Assembly (NCBI RefSeq): GCF_001667315.1
Contig: NZ_LZHT01000039.1
Location: 1 to 59,137, forward strand
Length of the DNA: 59,137 nucleotides
Direction: 5' to 3'
Origin: Mycobacterium sp. 852002-10029_SCH5224772
GTDB lineage: Bacteria; Actinomycetota; Actinomycetes; Mycobacteriales; Mycobacteriaceae
Each line of letters begins with the position of its first letter. Position 1 is the first letter of the stretch. The notes under the pieces were generated by a model. The model did no database searches and was not told where the DNA came from. It saw only the letters and a program-made list of their open reading frames with translations. Shown in pieces: positions 8,358 to 16,187 of the stretch. The translations under genes were made by a program, and so were the position numbers.

Positions 8358-9377
8358 ATGGGTAAGCCAAGCGTCAGCCTGATCGACGTCTCCACGTATC
8401 TGCCGGGCGCGCCGATTCCCGCCGACTACTACGCGCGATTCGCCGAATCCGACGAGCTGCGCGACAACGTGATGTTCCGCGCCCCGAAGTTTCGCCATCA
8501 CGTCGGCGCGGACGAGAGTTCCGTCGACATGATCGAACGCGCGGCCCGCGGCCTGATCGAGCGGCACGGCCACGACGTCGTGGAAGGCGCCGACGTGCTG
8601 ATCACGCACACGCAGGTGCCCGACATGGCGTTCTACGGCCAAGGCGGCAGCATCGCGCATCGGCTGGGAATGCGGCCGTCCTGGGTGCTCGACCTGAACA
8701 ACGGAGGCTGCGCGGCGTTTGTGTTGGCGCTCAACGTGGCCCGCTCATTGTTGTCGACGGGCCAAGGGCGCACCGCGCTCATCGCCATCGCGCAGAATGC
8801 GGCCGGACAATTTTTCGATCAACCGAGCATCCGCCGCAAGGCGCAGTCGGCGGTGCCCGGCGATGGGGCAGCCGTAGGACTGGTCGCGGTGAGCGAACAG
8901 TCGCCCATTCTCGATGTCGAGTGCCGCACCTACGGTGAGTATGCGGGCGAGATGACGCTTTCCTACGACCCGCCGCGCAAGTGGTGGCAGGCCGGCCCCG
9001 GTGAGGGCAGCATCGGTTTCACCGACAGCAAGATCACCAAGGTGCTGGCCCGCGGAAACCGGCAGGTTCCCGACGTGGCGCTGGCGGTGTGCGATCGAAT
9101 CGGATTGGCCGCCAAAGACATCGACTTGCTGGTCACCAACCAGCCGAACAGGGCGTTCCTGCGCAATTGGCGCGACGCGCTCGAGTTGCCCAAATCCAGA
9201 CACTGCGACACTTTTGACGAGTGCGGCAACCTGTTCGGTGCCGGGATCCCGATCAATCTGGACCGTGCGATAGCTGACGGCCGGCTCCACGCCGGGGAGG
9301 TGGTCATGATGGCGGCATTCGCGCATGCCGGCGATTTCGCCGGCGCCGCCTCGGTGCGCTGGGGCGGACGCGGCTGA
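8358..9377 (+). CDS. Beta-ketoacyl-ACP synthase III-like protein with altered active site
   Basis: The 339-aa protein has the thiolase fold and KAS III length. The nucleophile is Cys118 in LDLNNGGCAAFVLAL, and Asn291 of ECGNLFGAGIP matches the conserved GN-T/S Asn. The segment normally reading PHQAN is TNQPNRAF (residues 260-267), so Asn261 replaces the catalytic histidine used in decarboxylation. Homologues with changed triads (CerJ and relatives) work as acyltransferases rather than condensing enzymes. I infer acyl transfer or non-decarboxylating condensation. ATG at 8358; the stop TGA shares one base with the aminotransferase ATG. Confidence 0.82.
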   Translation: MGKPSVSLIDVSTYLPGAPIPADYYARFAESDELRDNVMFRAPKFRHHVGADESSVDMIERAARGLIERHGHDVVEGADVLITHTQVPDMAFYGQGGSIAHRLGMRPSWVLDLNNGGCAAFVLALNVARSLLSTGQGRTALIAIAQNAAGQFFDQPSIRRKAQSAVPGDGAAVGLVAVSEQSPILDVECRTYGEYAGEMTLSYDPPRKWWQAGPGEGSIGFTDSKITKVLARGNRQVPDVALAVCDRIGLAAKDIDLLVTNQPNRAFLRNWRDALELPKSRHCDTFDECGNLFGAGIPINLDRAIADGRLHAGEVVMMAAFAHAGDFAGAASVRWGGRG

Positions 9378-10441
9378 TGCACCCCGCCGGAGGCCTGGTG
9401 GCCGGCGAGACCTGCGACGTGCTGCCCGATGCGGTGGATCCGTTTGCCTTGTCGCTCAACGAGAACCCGTTTCCCCCGCTGCCGTCGGTACGTTCGGCGT
9501 TGATCCGTTCCGTGTGCGCGGTGAATCGGTATCCGGAGTTCCTGCCGGAGCGGTTGCGCGACGTGATCGCCGGCCACATCGGGGTGCCCGCCGACCAGGT
9601 GGTGCTGGGCGCCGGGGCCACGGGTGTCGTCTTTCAAGCGCTGCAGGCACTGACCGCACCGGGTGACACGATGGCGATGGCATCGCCCACGTTCGACGGT
9701 TATCCGATCGTCGCGCGCATGGCGCGGCTGAATTCGTCACTCGTTCCACTGGACGAACACGGCCACAACGACCTCGACGCGCTGGCCGACGCGGCCGCGG
9801 CCGCCCGCGTGGTGGCGGTGTGCCGGCCGCACAACCCGACCGGCACGCTGGAGCCAACGTCCGCCGTTTTGCGGTTTCTCCGCCGGGTGCCGCGCGACAC
9901 GGTCGTACTGCTCGACGAGGCCTACATCGAGTTCACCGCTCCCGAGCACCGTTTCGACGTAGCGGCATTGGTCGCGCGTTTTCCCAACGTCGTGGTGGTA
10001 CGGACCTTCTCCAAAGCCTACGGCTTGGCGGGCCTGCGGATCGGCTATGCGGTGGCATCCCGCGAGCTGGCGCCGACGCTGTGGACCCAGCAGGTGCCGT
10101 TCGGCATCGCGATCACCGGCCTGCTTGCGGTCGCGGCGTCCTATGACGCGGAATGCGAACTGCTGCGACGGATCCGGTCGATCACCGCCGAACGCCGTTA
10201 TCTCCGGATGCGCCTGAGCGCTATGGGGATATACACGACCGACGCGCAGGCGAACTTCCTGTATCTGCCTTCCGGGACGGGTGGGCGGTGTCGGCCGTGG
10301 GGCGAGGTTTTCGGCGGCAGCGGCCCGCGTTTGCGGTATTACCCAGATGGTGCCGCGAGGATCACCGTGGGCGCCCGGGCGTCGACGACCGCGGTGCTGT
10401 CGGCGTTGGGAAAGGCCACGCTGGGGCTCCAAGTGCGGTAA
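9377..10441 (+). CDS. PLP-dependent aminotransferase, class I/II (histidinol-phosphate aminotransferase-like)
   Basis: The 354-aa protein follows the HisC-like pattern: ALSLNENPFPPLP at the N-terminus, NRYPEF, GAGATGVVFQAL for the phosphate cup, RPHNPTGT, LLDEAYIEF, and TFSKAYGLAGLRIGYA with the Schiff-base Lys213 and Arg221. It would transfer an amino group to a keto compound. Its place inside a ThDP/KAS III-like operon, away from his genes, suggests it aminates the ketone made by the partners, though a phenylalanine- or histidinol-phosphate-type activity cannot be ruled out. It starts 1 bp into the preceding stop. Confidence 0.87.
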   Translation: MHPAGGLVAGETCDVLPDAVDPFALSLNENPFPPLPSVRSALIRSVCAVNRYPEFLPERLRDVIAGHIGVPADQVVLGAGATGVVFQALQALTAPGDTMAMASPTFDGYPIVARMARLNSSLVPLDEHGHNDLDALADAAAAARVVAVCRPHNPTGTLEPTSAVLRFLRRVPRDTVVLLDEAYIEFTAPEHRFDVAALVARFPNVVVVRTFSKAYGLAGLRIGYAVASRELAPTLWTQQVPFGIAITGLLAVAASYDAECELLRRIRSITAERRYLRMRLSAMGIYTTDAQANFLYLPSGTGGRCRPWGEVFGGSGPRLRYYPDGAARITVGARASTTAVLSALGKATLGLQVR

Positions 10442-10449
10442 GAAGGGGC

Positions 10450-10956
10450 GTGGCGCAATCACGACCGGACAAACGTGATCCGATCGCCGCGGCGCGTGCC
10501 AACTGGGAGCGTGCCGGGTGGGGCGACGTGGCGCCGGGCATGGTCGCGGTGACGTCGGTGATGCGTGCGCACCAGATCCTGCTGGCCCGCGTCGAGACGG
10601 CGTTACGCCCCTACGACCTCAGCTTCTCCCGGTACGAATTGCTGCGGCTGCTGGCGTTCAGCCGGACCGGGGCCCTTCCGATTACGAAGGCCTCCGACCG
10701 GCTGCAGGTTCATGTCACCAGCGTGACCCACGCGATCCGCCGGCTGGAGGCCGACGGGCTGGTGCAGCGGGTGCCGCACCCCACCGACGGGCGCACCACG
10801 CTGGTGCAGATCACCGACCTGGGCCGCTCGACGGTCGAGGACGCCACCGTCACGCTCAACAAGCAGGTGTTCGCCGATCTCGGGATGTCCGACGCCGAAT
10901 CGCAGGACCTGGCGACCTGCATCGAGACGTTGCGCCGCAACGCGGGCGACTTCTGA
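10450..10956 (+). CDS. MarR-family transcriptional regulator (probable Rv0737 counterpart)
   Basis: From the GTG at 10450 (AGAAGGGG just upstream) it encodes 168 aa. It has a MarR winged helix: LSFSRYELLRLLAFS, recognition helix region ITKASDRLQVHVTSVTHAIRRLE, and wing VQRVPHPTDGRTTLVQITDLG. MarR proteins are dimeric, ligand-responsive repressors. It is 8 bp after the aminotransferase and is probably the local regulator. By position (rslA … MarR … mmsB) and size it likely corresponds to M. tuberculosis Rv0737; if so, genes 265-10441 sit between two core genes that are adjacent in H37Rv. Confidence 0.87.
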   Translation: MAQSRPDKRDPIAAARANWERAGWGDVAPGMVAVTSVMRAHQILLARVETALRPYDLSFSRYELLRLLAFSRTGALPITKASDRLQVHVTSVTHAIRRLEADGLVQRVPHPTDGRTTLVQITDLGRSTVEDATVTLNKQVFADLGMSDAESQDLATCIETLRRNAGDF

Positions 10957-11042
10957 GCTCTGGACGCCTGCGCGCGCCCCACGTCCTGCTGCTGCGGCGA
11001 AATCGGCTTATTTCCCAGCACAAGTCGACGTTCGGCGCTAGA

Positions 11043-11921
11043 TCAACGCAGTGTCTCGATGATCGCGCTGAAATCCTTGTCCCCGTGGTCGGCCGCGAAT
11101 TTCGCATAGATCTCGGCGGCGTGGCGGCCCAGCGGGGCGACCGAACCGCTGGAGGACACGGCATCCATCGCCAGGCCCAGGTCCTTGTTCATCAGGGCGG
11201 CCGCGAAGCCCGGCTCGAACCCGTTGTTGGCCGGCGATGTTGGAACCGGGCCCGGCACAGGGCAATTGGTGTGCACCGCCCAGCAGTTCCCGGTCGCGCC
11301 GGTGATCACGTCGAACAGGGACTGCGCCGACAACCCGAGCTTCTCGGCCAGGACGAACGCCTCCCCGATCGCGATCTGCTGCACCGCCAGCACCATGTTG
11401 TTGCACACCTTGGCGGCCTGGCCGGCCCCGGCCGCGCCGCAGTGGATGATCTTGCCCGCCATGGGTTCCAGCACCGGCCGCGCCCGTTGCAGGCTTTCCG
11501 GGTCGCCGCCCACCATGAACGCCAGCGTCCCGGCGACGGCGCCCTTCACCCCGCCCGAGACGGGCGCGTCCAGCTGGGCGACGCCGCGCGATTCCGCCAG
11601 CGCATGCACCTCGCGGGCGTCGTCGACCGAGATCGTGGAGCTGTCGATGAACAGCGCACCCGGTCGCGCGGCCGGCAGAATCTCCGCGTAGCAGCGTTTG
11701 ACCAACTCGCCGTTGGGCAGCATGGTGATGACGACGTCCGCCCCGGTCACCGCCTCAACGGCGCTGCCGAAACCGGCGACGCCGGCCGAGGCCGCCGCGG
11801 ACAGCGCCGCGGGCACCGGATCGAACCCGCGCACCGCATGGTTGGCGGCAACAAGATTCGTGGCCATGGGGCCGCCCATATGGCCCAAGCCCAGGAAAGC
11901 CACGGTCAGGTGCTCGGTCAT
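11043..11921 (-). CDS. mmsB: 3-hydroxyisobutyrate dehydrogenase MmsB
   Basis: The 292-aa protein oxidises 3-hydroxyisobutyrate to methylmalonate semialdehyde with NAD+ in valine breakdown. It shows the N-terminal Rossmann GLGHMGGPMATNLV, the substrate-binding DAPVSGGVKGA, and the catalytic-lysine helix GQAAKVCNNMVLAVQQIAIGEA. Length matches the family and H37Rv Rv0751c. It lies 12 bp after fadE9, the third gene of mmsA-fadE9-mmsB, and converges with the MarR gene. Confidence 0.95.
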   Translation of the reverse strand: MTEHLTVAFLGLGHMGGPMATNLVAANHAVRGFDPVPAALSAAASAGVAGFGSAVEAVTGADVVITMLPNGELVKRCYAEILPAARPGALFIDSSTISVDDAREVHALAESRGVAQLDAPVSGGVKGAVAGTLAFMVGGDPESLQRARPVLEPMAGKIIHCGAAGAGQAAKVCNNMVLAVQQIAIGEAFVLAEKLGLSAQSLFDVITGATGNCWAVHTNCPVPGPVPTSPANNGFEPGFAAALMNKDLGLAMDAVSSSGSVAPLGRHAAEIYAKFAADHGDKDFSAIIETLR

Positions 11922-11933
11922 CTCGGACCCTAT

Positions 11934-13103
11934 CTATGCGGTGGTTTGAGAAGCTCGAAATCGTGCGGCTTCCGCCCGACCGATGACCACTCGCATGATT
12001 TCGTTGGTCCCTTCCAGGATTCGGTGCACCCGCAGGTCGCGCACGATCTTTTCCAGACCATACTCGCGCAGATAGCCGTAGCCGCCGTGCAGCTGCAGGG
12101 CTTTGTCGGCCACCTCGAAGCAGGTGTCGGTGACATAGCGCTTGGCCATCGCGCACAACTCGACCTTGTCGGGATCGTCGGTGTCCAACGCATTGGCCGC
12201 CCGCCACAACATCATTCGCGACGTCTCGAGTCCGGTCGCCATGTCGGCCAGGGTGAACCGGATGGTCGGCTCGTCGAGCAGCGACTTGCCGAACGCCTGC
12301 CGGTCGCGCACGTAGGCTCCGGCCTTGTCGGCGGCGGCCTGGGCGCCGCCGAGCGAGCACGCGGCGATGTTGAGCCGCCCGCCGTTGAGGCCGTTCATCG
12401 CGATGCCGAATCCGGCGCCCTCGCCGTCCGCGCCGCCCAGCATCGCGTCCGCGGGCACCCGCACCCCCTGAAGGATCACCTGCGCGGTCGGCTGGGCATG
12501 CCAGCCCATCTTCTCCTCCAGCGCGCCGAAACTCAGCCCGGGAGTGTCCTTTTCGATGACGAACGCCGAGATGCCGCGCGGACCCTCGGCGCCGGTCCGG
12601 GCCATCACCACGTAGACGTCCGAGGCGCCCGCCCCGGAGATGAACTGCTTGACGCCGTCGAGCACGTAATCCGAGCCCTGCTTGACGGCGCGGGTGCTCA
12701 ACGCGCTGGCGTCGGACCCGGCGCCCGGCTCGGTCAGGCAGTAGCTGGCGATGACGTCCATCGACGCCAACCGCGGGACCCAGACCTTGCGCTGTTCGGC
12801 GGTACCGAACGTGTCGATCATCCACGCGCACATGTTGTGGATCGACAGGAACGCGGCGGTGGTGGGGTCGGCGATGGCCAACTGCTCGAAGATGCGGACC
12901 CCGTCGAGCCGGCGCAGCCCGCTGCCGCCGACGTCGTCGCGGCAGTAGATCGCCGCCATGCCGAGCTCGGCCGATTCACGCAGCACGTCGGTCGGAAAGT
13001 GTTCGGCCGCATCCCATTCCAGGGCGTGCGGGGCCAGGCGCTTGGCAGCGAACGCGGCGGCCGTCTCGGTGATGACCCGCTCGTCGTCGTTCAGGGTGAA
13101 CAT
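11934..13103 (-). CDS. fadE9: Acyl-CoA dehydrogenase FadE9 (probable isobutyryl-CoA dehydrogenase)
   Basis: The 389-aa protein is a standard acyl-CoA dehydrogenase. It has the N-terminal helical domain, the FAD/substrate segment SYCLTEPGAGSDASAL, the middle beta domain (QFISGAGASDVYVVMAR), and a C-terminal domain with DTCFEVADKALQLHGGYGY and the catalytic Glu in RILEGTNEI. Isobutyryl-CoA is the likely substrate, inferred from mmsA and mmsB on either side. It starts 7 bp after mmsA and corresponds to Rv0752c. Confidence 0.93.
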   Translation of the reverse strand: MFTLNDDERVITETAAAFAAKRLAPHALEWDAAEHFPTDVLRESAELGMAAIYCRDDVGGSGLRRLDGVRIFEQLAIADPTTAAFLSIHNMCAWMIDTFGTAEQRKVWVPRLASMDVIASYCLTEPGAGSDASALSTRAVKQGSDYVLDGVKQFISGAGASDVYVVMARTGAEGPRGISAFVIEKDTPGLSFGALEEKMGWHAQPTAQVILQGVRVPADAMLGGADGEGAGFGIAMNGLNGGRLNIAACSLGGAQAAADKAGAYVRDRQAFGKSLLDEPTIRFTLADMATGLETSRMMLWRAANALDTDDPDKVELCAMAKRYVTDTCFEVADKALQLHGGYGYLREYGLEKIVRDLRVHRILEGTNEIMRVVIGRAEAARFRASQTTA

Positions 13104-13110
13104 GACTTAC

Positions 13111-14631
13111 CTAATCCATTGTGGGAATGACGAATTCGGCGCCGTCCTTGATGCCGGACGGCCACCGCTGGGTCACGGTCTTGGTCTTGGTGTAGAAGAG
13201 AATCGACGAGGGCCCGTGCTGGTTGAGGTCGCCGAAGCCGGAGCGCTTCCAGCCGCCGAAGGTGTGGTAGGCCACCGGCACCGGGATCGGCACGTTGACA
13301 CCCACCATGCCGACCTGCACACGGGAGACGAAGTCGCGGGCGGCGTCGCCGTCGCGGGTGAAGACGGCCACGCCGTTGCCGTACTCGTGCTCGGACGGAA
13401 GCCGCAGCGCCTCCTCGTAGTCATGGGCGCGCACGATGCACAGCACGGGCCCGAAGATCTCGTCGGTGTAGATCGACATGTCCGGGGTGACGTGGTCGAA
13501 CAGGGTGGGCCCGATGAAGAAGCCGCCTTCGAGGTTGGCGTCACCGAAAGTCAGGTCGTCGCTGGCGCGTTCGCGGCCGTCGATGACCAATTCGGCGCCC
13601 GCGTCGACACCCTGGCCGATGTAGTCACGCACCTTCGCCACGGCGGCCTCGGTCACCAGCGGACCGTAGTCGGCCTTGGGGTCCAGGCTGTGGCCCACGC
13701 GCAGGTTGTTGATCCGCTCGATGAGCCGGGCCCGCAGCCGGTCCGCGGTCTGCTCACCGACCGGGACCGCCACGCTGATCGCCATGCAGCGCTCGCCCGC
13801 GCTGCCGTACCCCGCGCCGATTAGCGCGTCGACGGCCTGGTCCAGGTCGGCATCGGGCATCACGATCATGTGGTTCTTGGCTCCGCCGAAGCACTGCGAA
13901 CGCTTGCCGGTGGCGGCCGCGCCCGCGTAGATGTACTGGGCGATGTCGGAGCTGCCGACGAATCCGACCGCCTGAATGTCGGGGTGGTTCAGGATGACGT
14001 CGACGGCCTCCTTGTCGCCGTGCACGACCTGGAACACACCCGGCGGCAGGCCCGCCTCGAGAAAGAGCTCGGCGAGGCGCACCGGGACCGACGGGTCGCG
14101 CTCGCTGGGCTTCAGCACGAACGCGTTGCCGCAGGCCAGCGCCGGGCCCGCCTTCCACAGCGGGATCATCGCCGGGAAGTTGAACGGGGTGATGCCGGCG
14201 ACCACGCCCAGCGGCTGGCGCAGCGAGTAGACGTCGATGCCCGGTCCGGCGCCTTCGCTGTACTCGCCCTTGAGCAGGTGCGGGATGCCGACGGCGAACT
14301 CGATGACCTCGATGCCGCGCTGAATGTCGCCGCGTGCGTCGGGCACCGTCTTTCCGTGCTCACGCGACAACAGCTCGGCCAGCTCGTCCATGTTCTGGTT
14401 GACCAGCTCGATGAAACGCATCATCACCCGCGCGCGGCGCTGTGGATTTGTTGCGGCCCAGCCCTTTTGGGCCTCAAGGGCCGACGCCACCGCGGCGTCG
14501 ATGTCGGCTTGGCCGGCCATCGGCACCTGCGCCTGAACCTTCCCGGTGCTGGGGTCGAAGACGTCGGCGGTCCGACCGGACTGGCCGGCGGTGCGCTGAC
14601 CGTCGATGAAGTGGGGAATTTGTGTGGTCAT
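13111..14631 (-). CDS. mmsA: Methylmalonate-semialdehyde dehydrogenase (CoA-acylating) MmsA
   Basis: From the ATG at 14631 it encodes 506 aa, like Rv0753c. The ALDH fold is clear: TPFNFPAMIPLWKAGPALA, GFVGSSDIAQYI, and the catalytic Cys282 in GSAGERCMAISV. The enzyme converts methylmalonate semialdehyde to propionyl-CoA in valine and thymine breakdown. An open extension upstream to 14739 is rejected because it would run through the promoter and is not family-like. It is the first gene of the leftward mmsA-fadE9-mmsB operon. Confidence 0.95.
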   Translation of the reverse strand: MTTQIPHFIDGQRTAGQSGRTADVFDPSTGKVQAQVPMAGQADIDAAVASALEAQKGWAATNPQRRARVMMRFIELVNQNMDELAELLSREHGKTVPDARGDIQRGIEVIEFAVGIPHLLKGEYSEGAGPGIDVYSLRQPLGVVAGITPFNFPAMIPLWKAGPALACGNAFVLKPSERDPSVPVRLAELFLEAGLPPGVFQVVHGDKEAVDVILNHPDIQAVGFVGSSDIAQYIYAGAAATGKRSQCFGGAKNHMIVMPDADLDQAVDALIGAGYGSAGERCMAISVAVPVGEQTADRLRARLIERINNLRVGHSLDPKADYGPLVTEAAVAKVRDYIGQGVDAGAELVIDGRERASDDLTFGDANLEGGFFIGPTLFDHVTPDMSIYTDEIFGPVLCIVRAHDYEEALRLPSEHEYGNGVAVFTRDGDAARDFVSRVQVGMVGVNVPIPVPVAYHTFGGWKRSGFGDLNQHGPSSILFYTKTKTVTQRWPSGIKDGAEFVIPTMD

Positions 14632-14663
14632 GGGGCCCTCGAGTGTGATTGACGCGCTTAAGC

Positions 14664-14679
14664 GGATACTTGCATATCC
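14664..14679. promoter_or_regulatory. Palindrome overlapping the mmsA -10 box, candidate operator
   Basis: The sequence GGATACTTGCATATCC has 5-bp inverted arms (GGATA/TATCC) around a 6-bp centre. It overlaps the -10 element and the likely start site of the mmsA promoter, where a repressor would block transcription. The binding protein is unknown; a TetR- or GntR-type regulator of valine catabolism is a guess. Confidence 0.4.
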
Positions 14680-14705
14680 TAGTAACCCGGTTCGGGCCTT
14701 GGCAA
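14676..14705 (-). promoter_or_regulatory. Predicted sigma-A promoter of mmsA-fadE9-mmsB
   Basis: On the minus strand, TTGCCA (14705-14700; 5 of 6 matches to TTGACA) is followed by an 18-bp spacer and TAGGAT (14681-14676), which fits mycobacterial TANNNT. Transcription would start near 14669, about 38 nt before the mmsA ATG. Confidence 0.6.
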
Positions 14706-14733
14706 GGTGGGTGGCGGCTAGCCTCACAGCTGC

Positions 14734-14892
14734 ATGCACACCATCGAGGCTGACTACCTGGTGGTCGGGGCGGGCGCCATGGCCATGGCGTTCATCGACG
14801 CGCTGGTCTCCGAGGCCCGGGTCCGGGAGCGGTTACTGAGCATCGCCACGCCCGTGCTGATGGCCGACGAACCCGCACTCGCTGCGCGCTGA
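14734..14892 (+). pseudogene. Remnant of an FAD-dependent oxidoreductase
   Basis: A 52-codon frame begins MHTIEADYLVVGAGAMAMAF, a clean N-terminal FAD-binding beta-alpha-beta start (VVGAGAxxxAF). After about 27 residues it changes abruptly to ARVRERLLSIATPVLMADE, then stops. A functional flavoprotein of this type needs several hundred residues, so this looks like the ends of a gene left after a large internal deletion. It lies at the synteny junction between mmsA and the acyltransferases. I have not aligned the second part to a known protein. Confidence 0.5.
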
Positions 14893-14993
14893 CCCGAGGT
14901 TCGCGCTGTCGCCGACGGTGGGGCCCTTCGGTTTTTCAGAGCGGTGCTGGGATCCGCCGCCGTGCGCGGCGATCATTGTGGTCGCGCAGATGT

Positions 14994-16079
14994 TCACCCT
15001 GGCGTTGTGGAGGGCTCGTCGCCTCCGGCTTCCGCGGAGGCCGACCACTTCTGTTTCAGGCGGCGCTTGAGTGCCATCGAGGGCTTTTCGATGAGGAACC
15101 AGCTTGCCGCGGCCAGCGGTAGCGTGGCCACCACGGCGACGGGAAAGAGCACGATCGGTTGCAGACGCGCGAGCCCGCACACGGCCAGCAGCTGCTGGGT
15201 CGGGAACGCATAGATGTAGACGCCGTAGGACAGGTCGGTGCGCAGCACCAGGCGGCGGTTCTTGAGCAGGGAGCCGGACACGATGATCGCGTAGGCCAGC
15301 GGGAGGGCGGCCACCACCCGGTAGTCGGGCAGCCTGCTGGCGGCCAGCACGATCACGACGCTGACCGCGACGAGTGACCAGCGGGCGGGGATCACGTCTT
15401 TCCACTGATAGATGACGGCTCCAGCAGCAAACGTGATGGCGGAGCGCACGGCGATCTGCGGGATGGTCCATGTGCCGGGGAAAGTCATCGGCGGCGTCAC
15501 CGTTGCCAGACCCGTAGCGAGGAGCAGGATCGCCGGAGAAACCCACCGGCGATCGGCCAGTCCCGCCAGGCCGATACCGGCGACCGCGAGGTAGCAGATC
15601 ACCTCCCAGGCCAGGGACCACAGCGAACCGTTCCAGAGCCCGGAATGTGGCACACCGCTTGGTGTTCCGCCGATATCGAGATGGACGTAGGCGACGCCGC
15701 TGTTTTTCAGGATGTATTCGAGCGGCGCGCCGGAGGACATGAGCTTACCTACCGAACCGCCCTGGATCGCCACACTGAGCGGGGCGAAGACGAGTGCCGT
15801 CATGATCAGGCAGACGTAGTAGCCGGGCAGGATACGAAGGGCGCGGGCGGTCAGGTAGTCACGTACTCGCGGGTCTTCGAGCCAACTCCTGGTGATGAGG
15901 AATCCCGAGATCGTGAAGAAGCCGTCGACCCCTACCGAGAAGAGGAGTTGCAGCGTCGCCGCGGGTGGCAAGCGGTCCGTGATCGGCCAGCAGTGCCACA
16001 GCATCACTTCGGCAGCCAGCACCAGCCGCCACGCATTCAGCGCATTACATCGCGCATCGAATACCTGCCCGAGGGTCAT
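14994..16079 (-). CDS. Acyltransferase-3 family membrane protein, paralogue 1
   Basis: The 361-aa polytopic protein belongs to the OafA/NodX-type acyltransferase-3 family. It has the conserved N-terminal histidine region (AAEVMLWHCWPI), VGVDGFFTISGFLITRSW, an Arg-rich loop ALRILPGYYVCL, and NGSLWSLAWEVICYLAVA, with about ten membrane segments. These enzymes O-acylate sugars or lipids of the envelope. It has only the membrane domain, no SGNH domain. Its start MTLGQVFDARCNALNAWRL matches the two neighbouring paralogues, supporting the ATG at 16079. Nearby rmlB/rmlC suggest a rhamnose-containing acceptor (inference). Confidence 0.87.
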   Translation of the reverse strand: MTLGQVFDARCNALNAWRLVLAAEVMLWHCWPITDRLPPAATLQLLFSVGVDGFFTISGFLITRSWLEDPRVRDYLTARALRILPGYYVCLIMTALVFAPLSVAIQGGSVGKLMSSGAPLEYILKNSGVAYVHLDIGGTPSGVPHSGLWNGSLWSLAWEVICYLAVAGIGLAGLADRRWVSPAILLLATGLATVTPPMTFPGTWTIPQIAVRSAITFAAGAVIYQWKDVIPARWSLVAVSVVIVLAASRLPDYRVVAALPLAYAIIVSGSLLKNRRLVLRTDLSYGVYIYAFPTQQLLAVCGLARLQPIVLFPVAVVATLPLAAASWFLIEKPSMALKRRLKQKWSASAEAGGDEPSTTPG

Positions 16080-16187
16080 TGGCCTCCGCCCGTCGTGTTC
16101 ACCCCGCGGTATCGGCGGGAATACTGATCGCCATCGGATAGGGAGGGTCGGGCTGTTCGAGGTTTTGCCAGCCGGGGGCGACCCGGG

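Noticed and set aside
9377..10441. HisC of histidine biosynthesis
   Set aside because: No his genes nearby and it is embedded in the ThDP/KAS III-like operon; family resemblance alone does not show that role.
10518..13130. 870-codon + strand frame through the MarR, mmsB and fadE9 region
   Set aside because: It is antisense to two unmistakable enzymes and out of frame with the MarR gene; composition is random high-GC.
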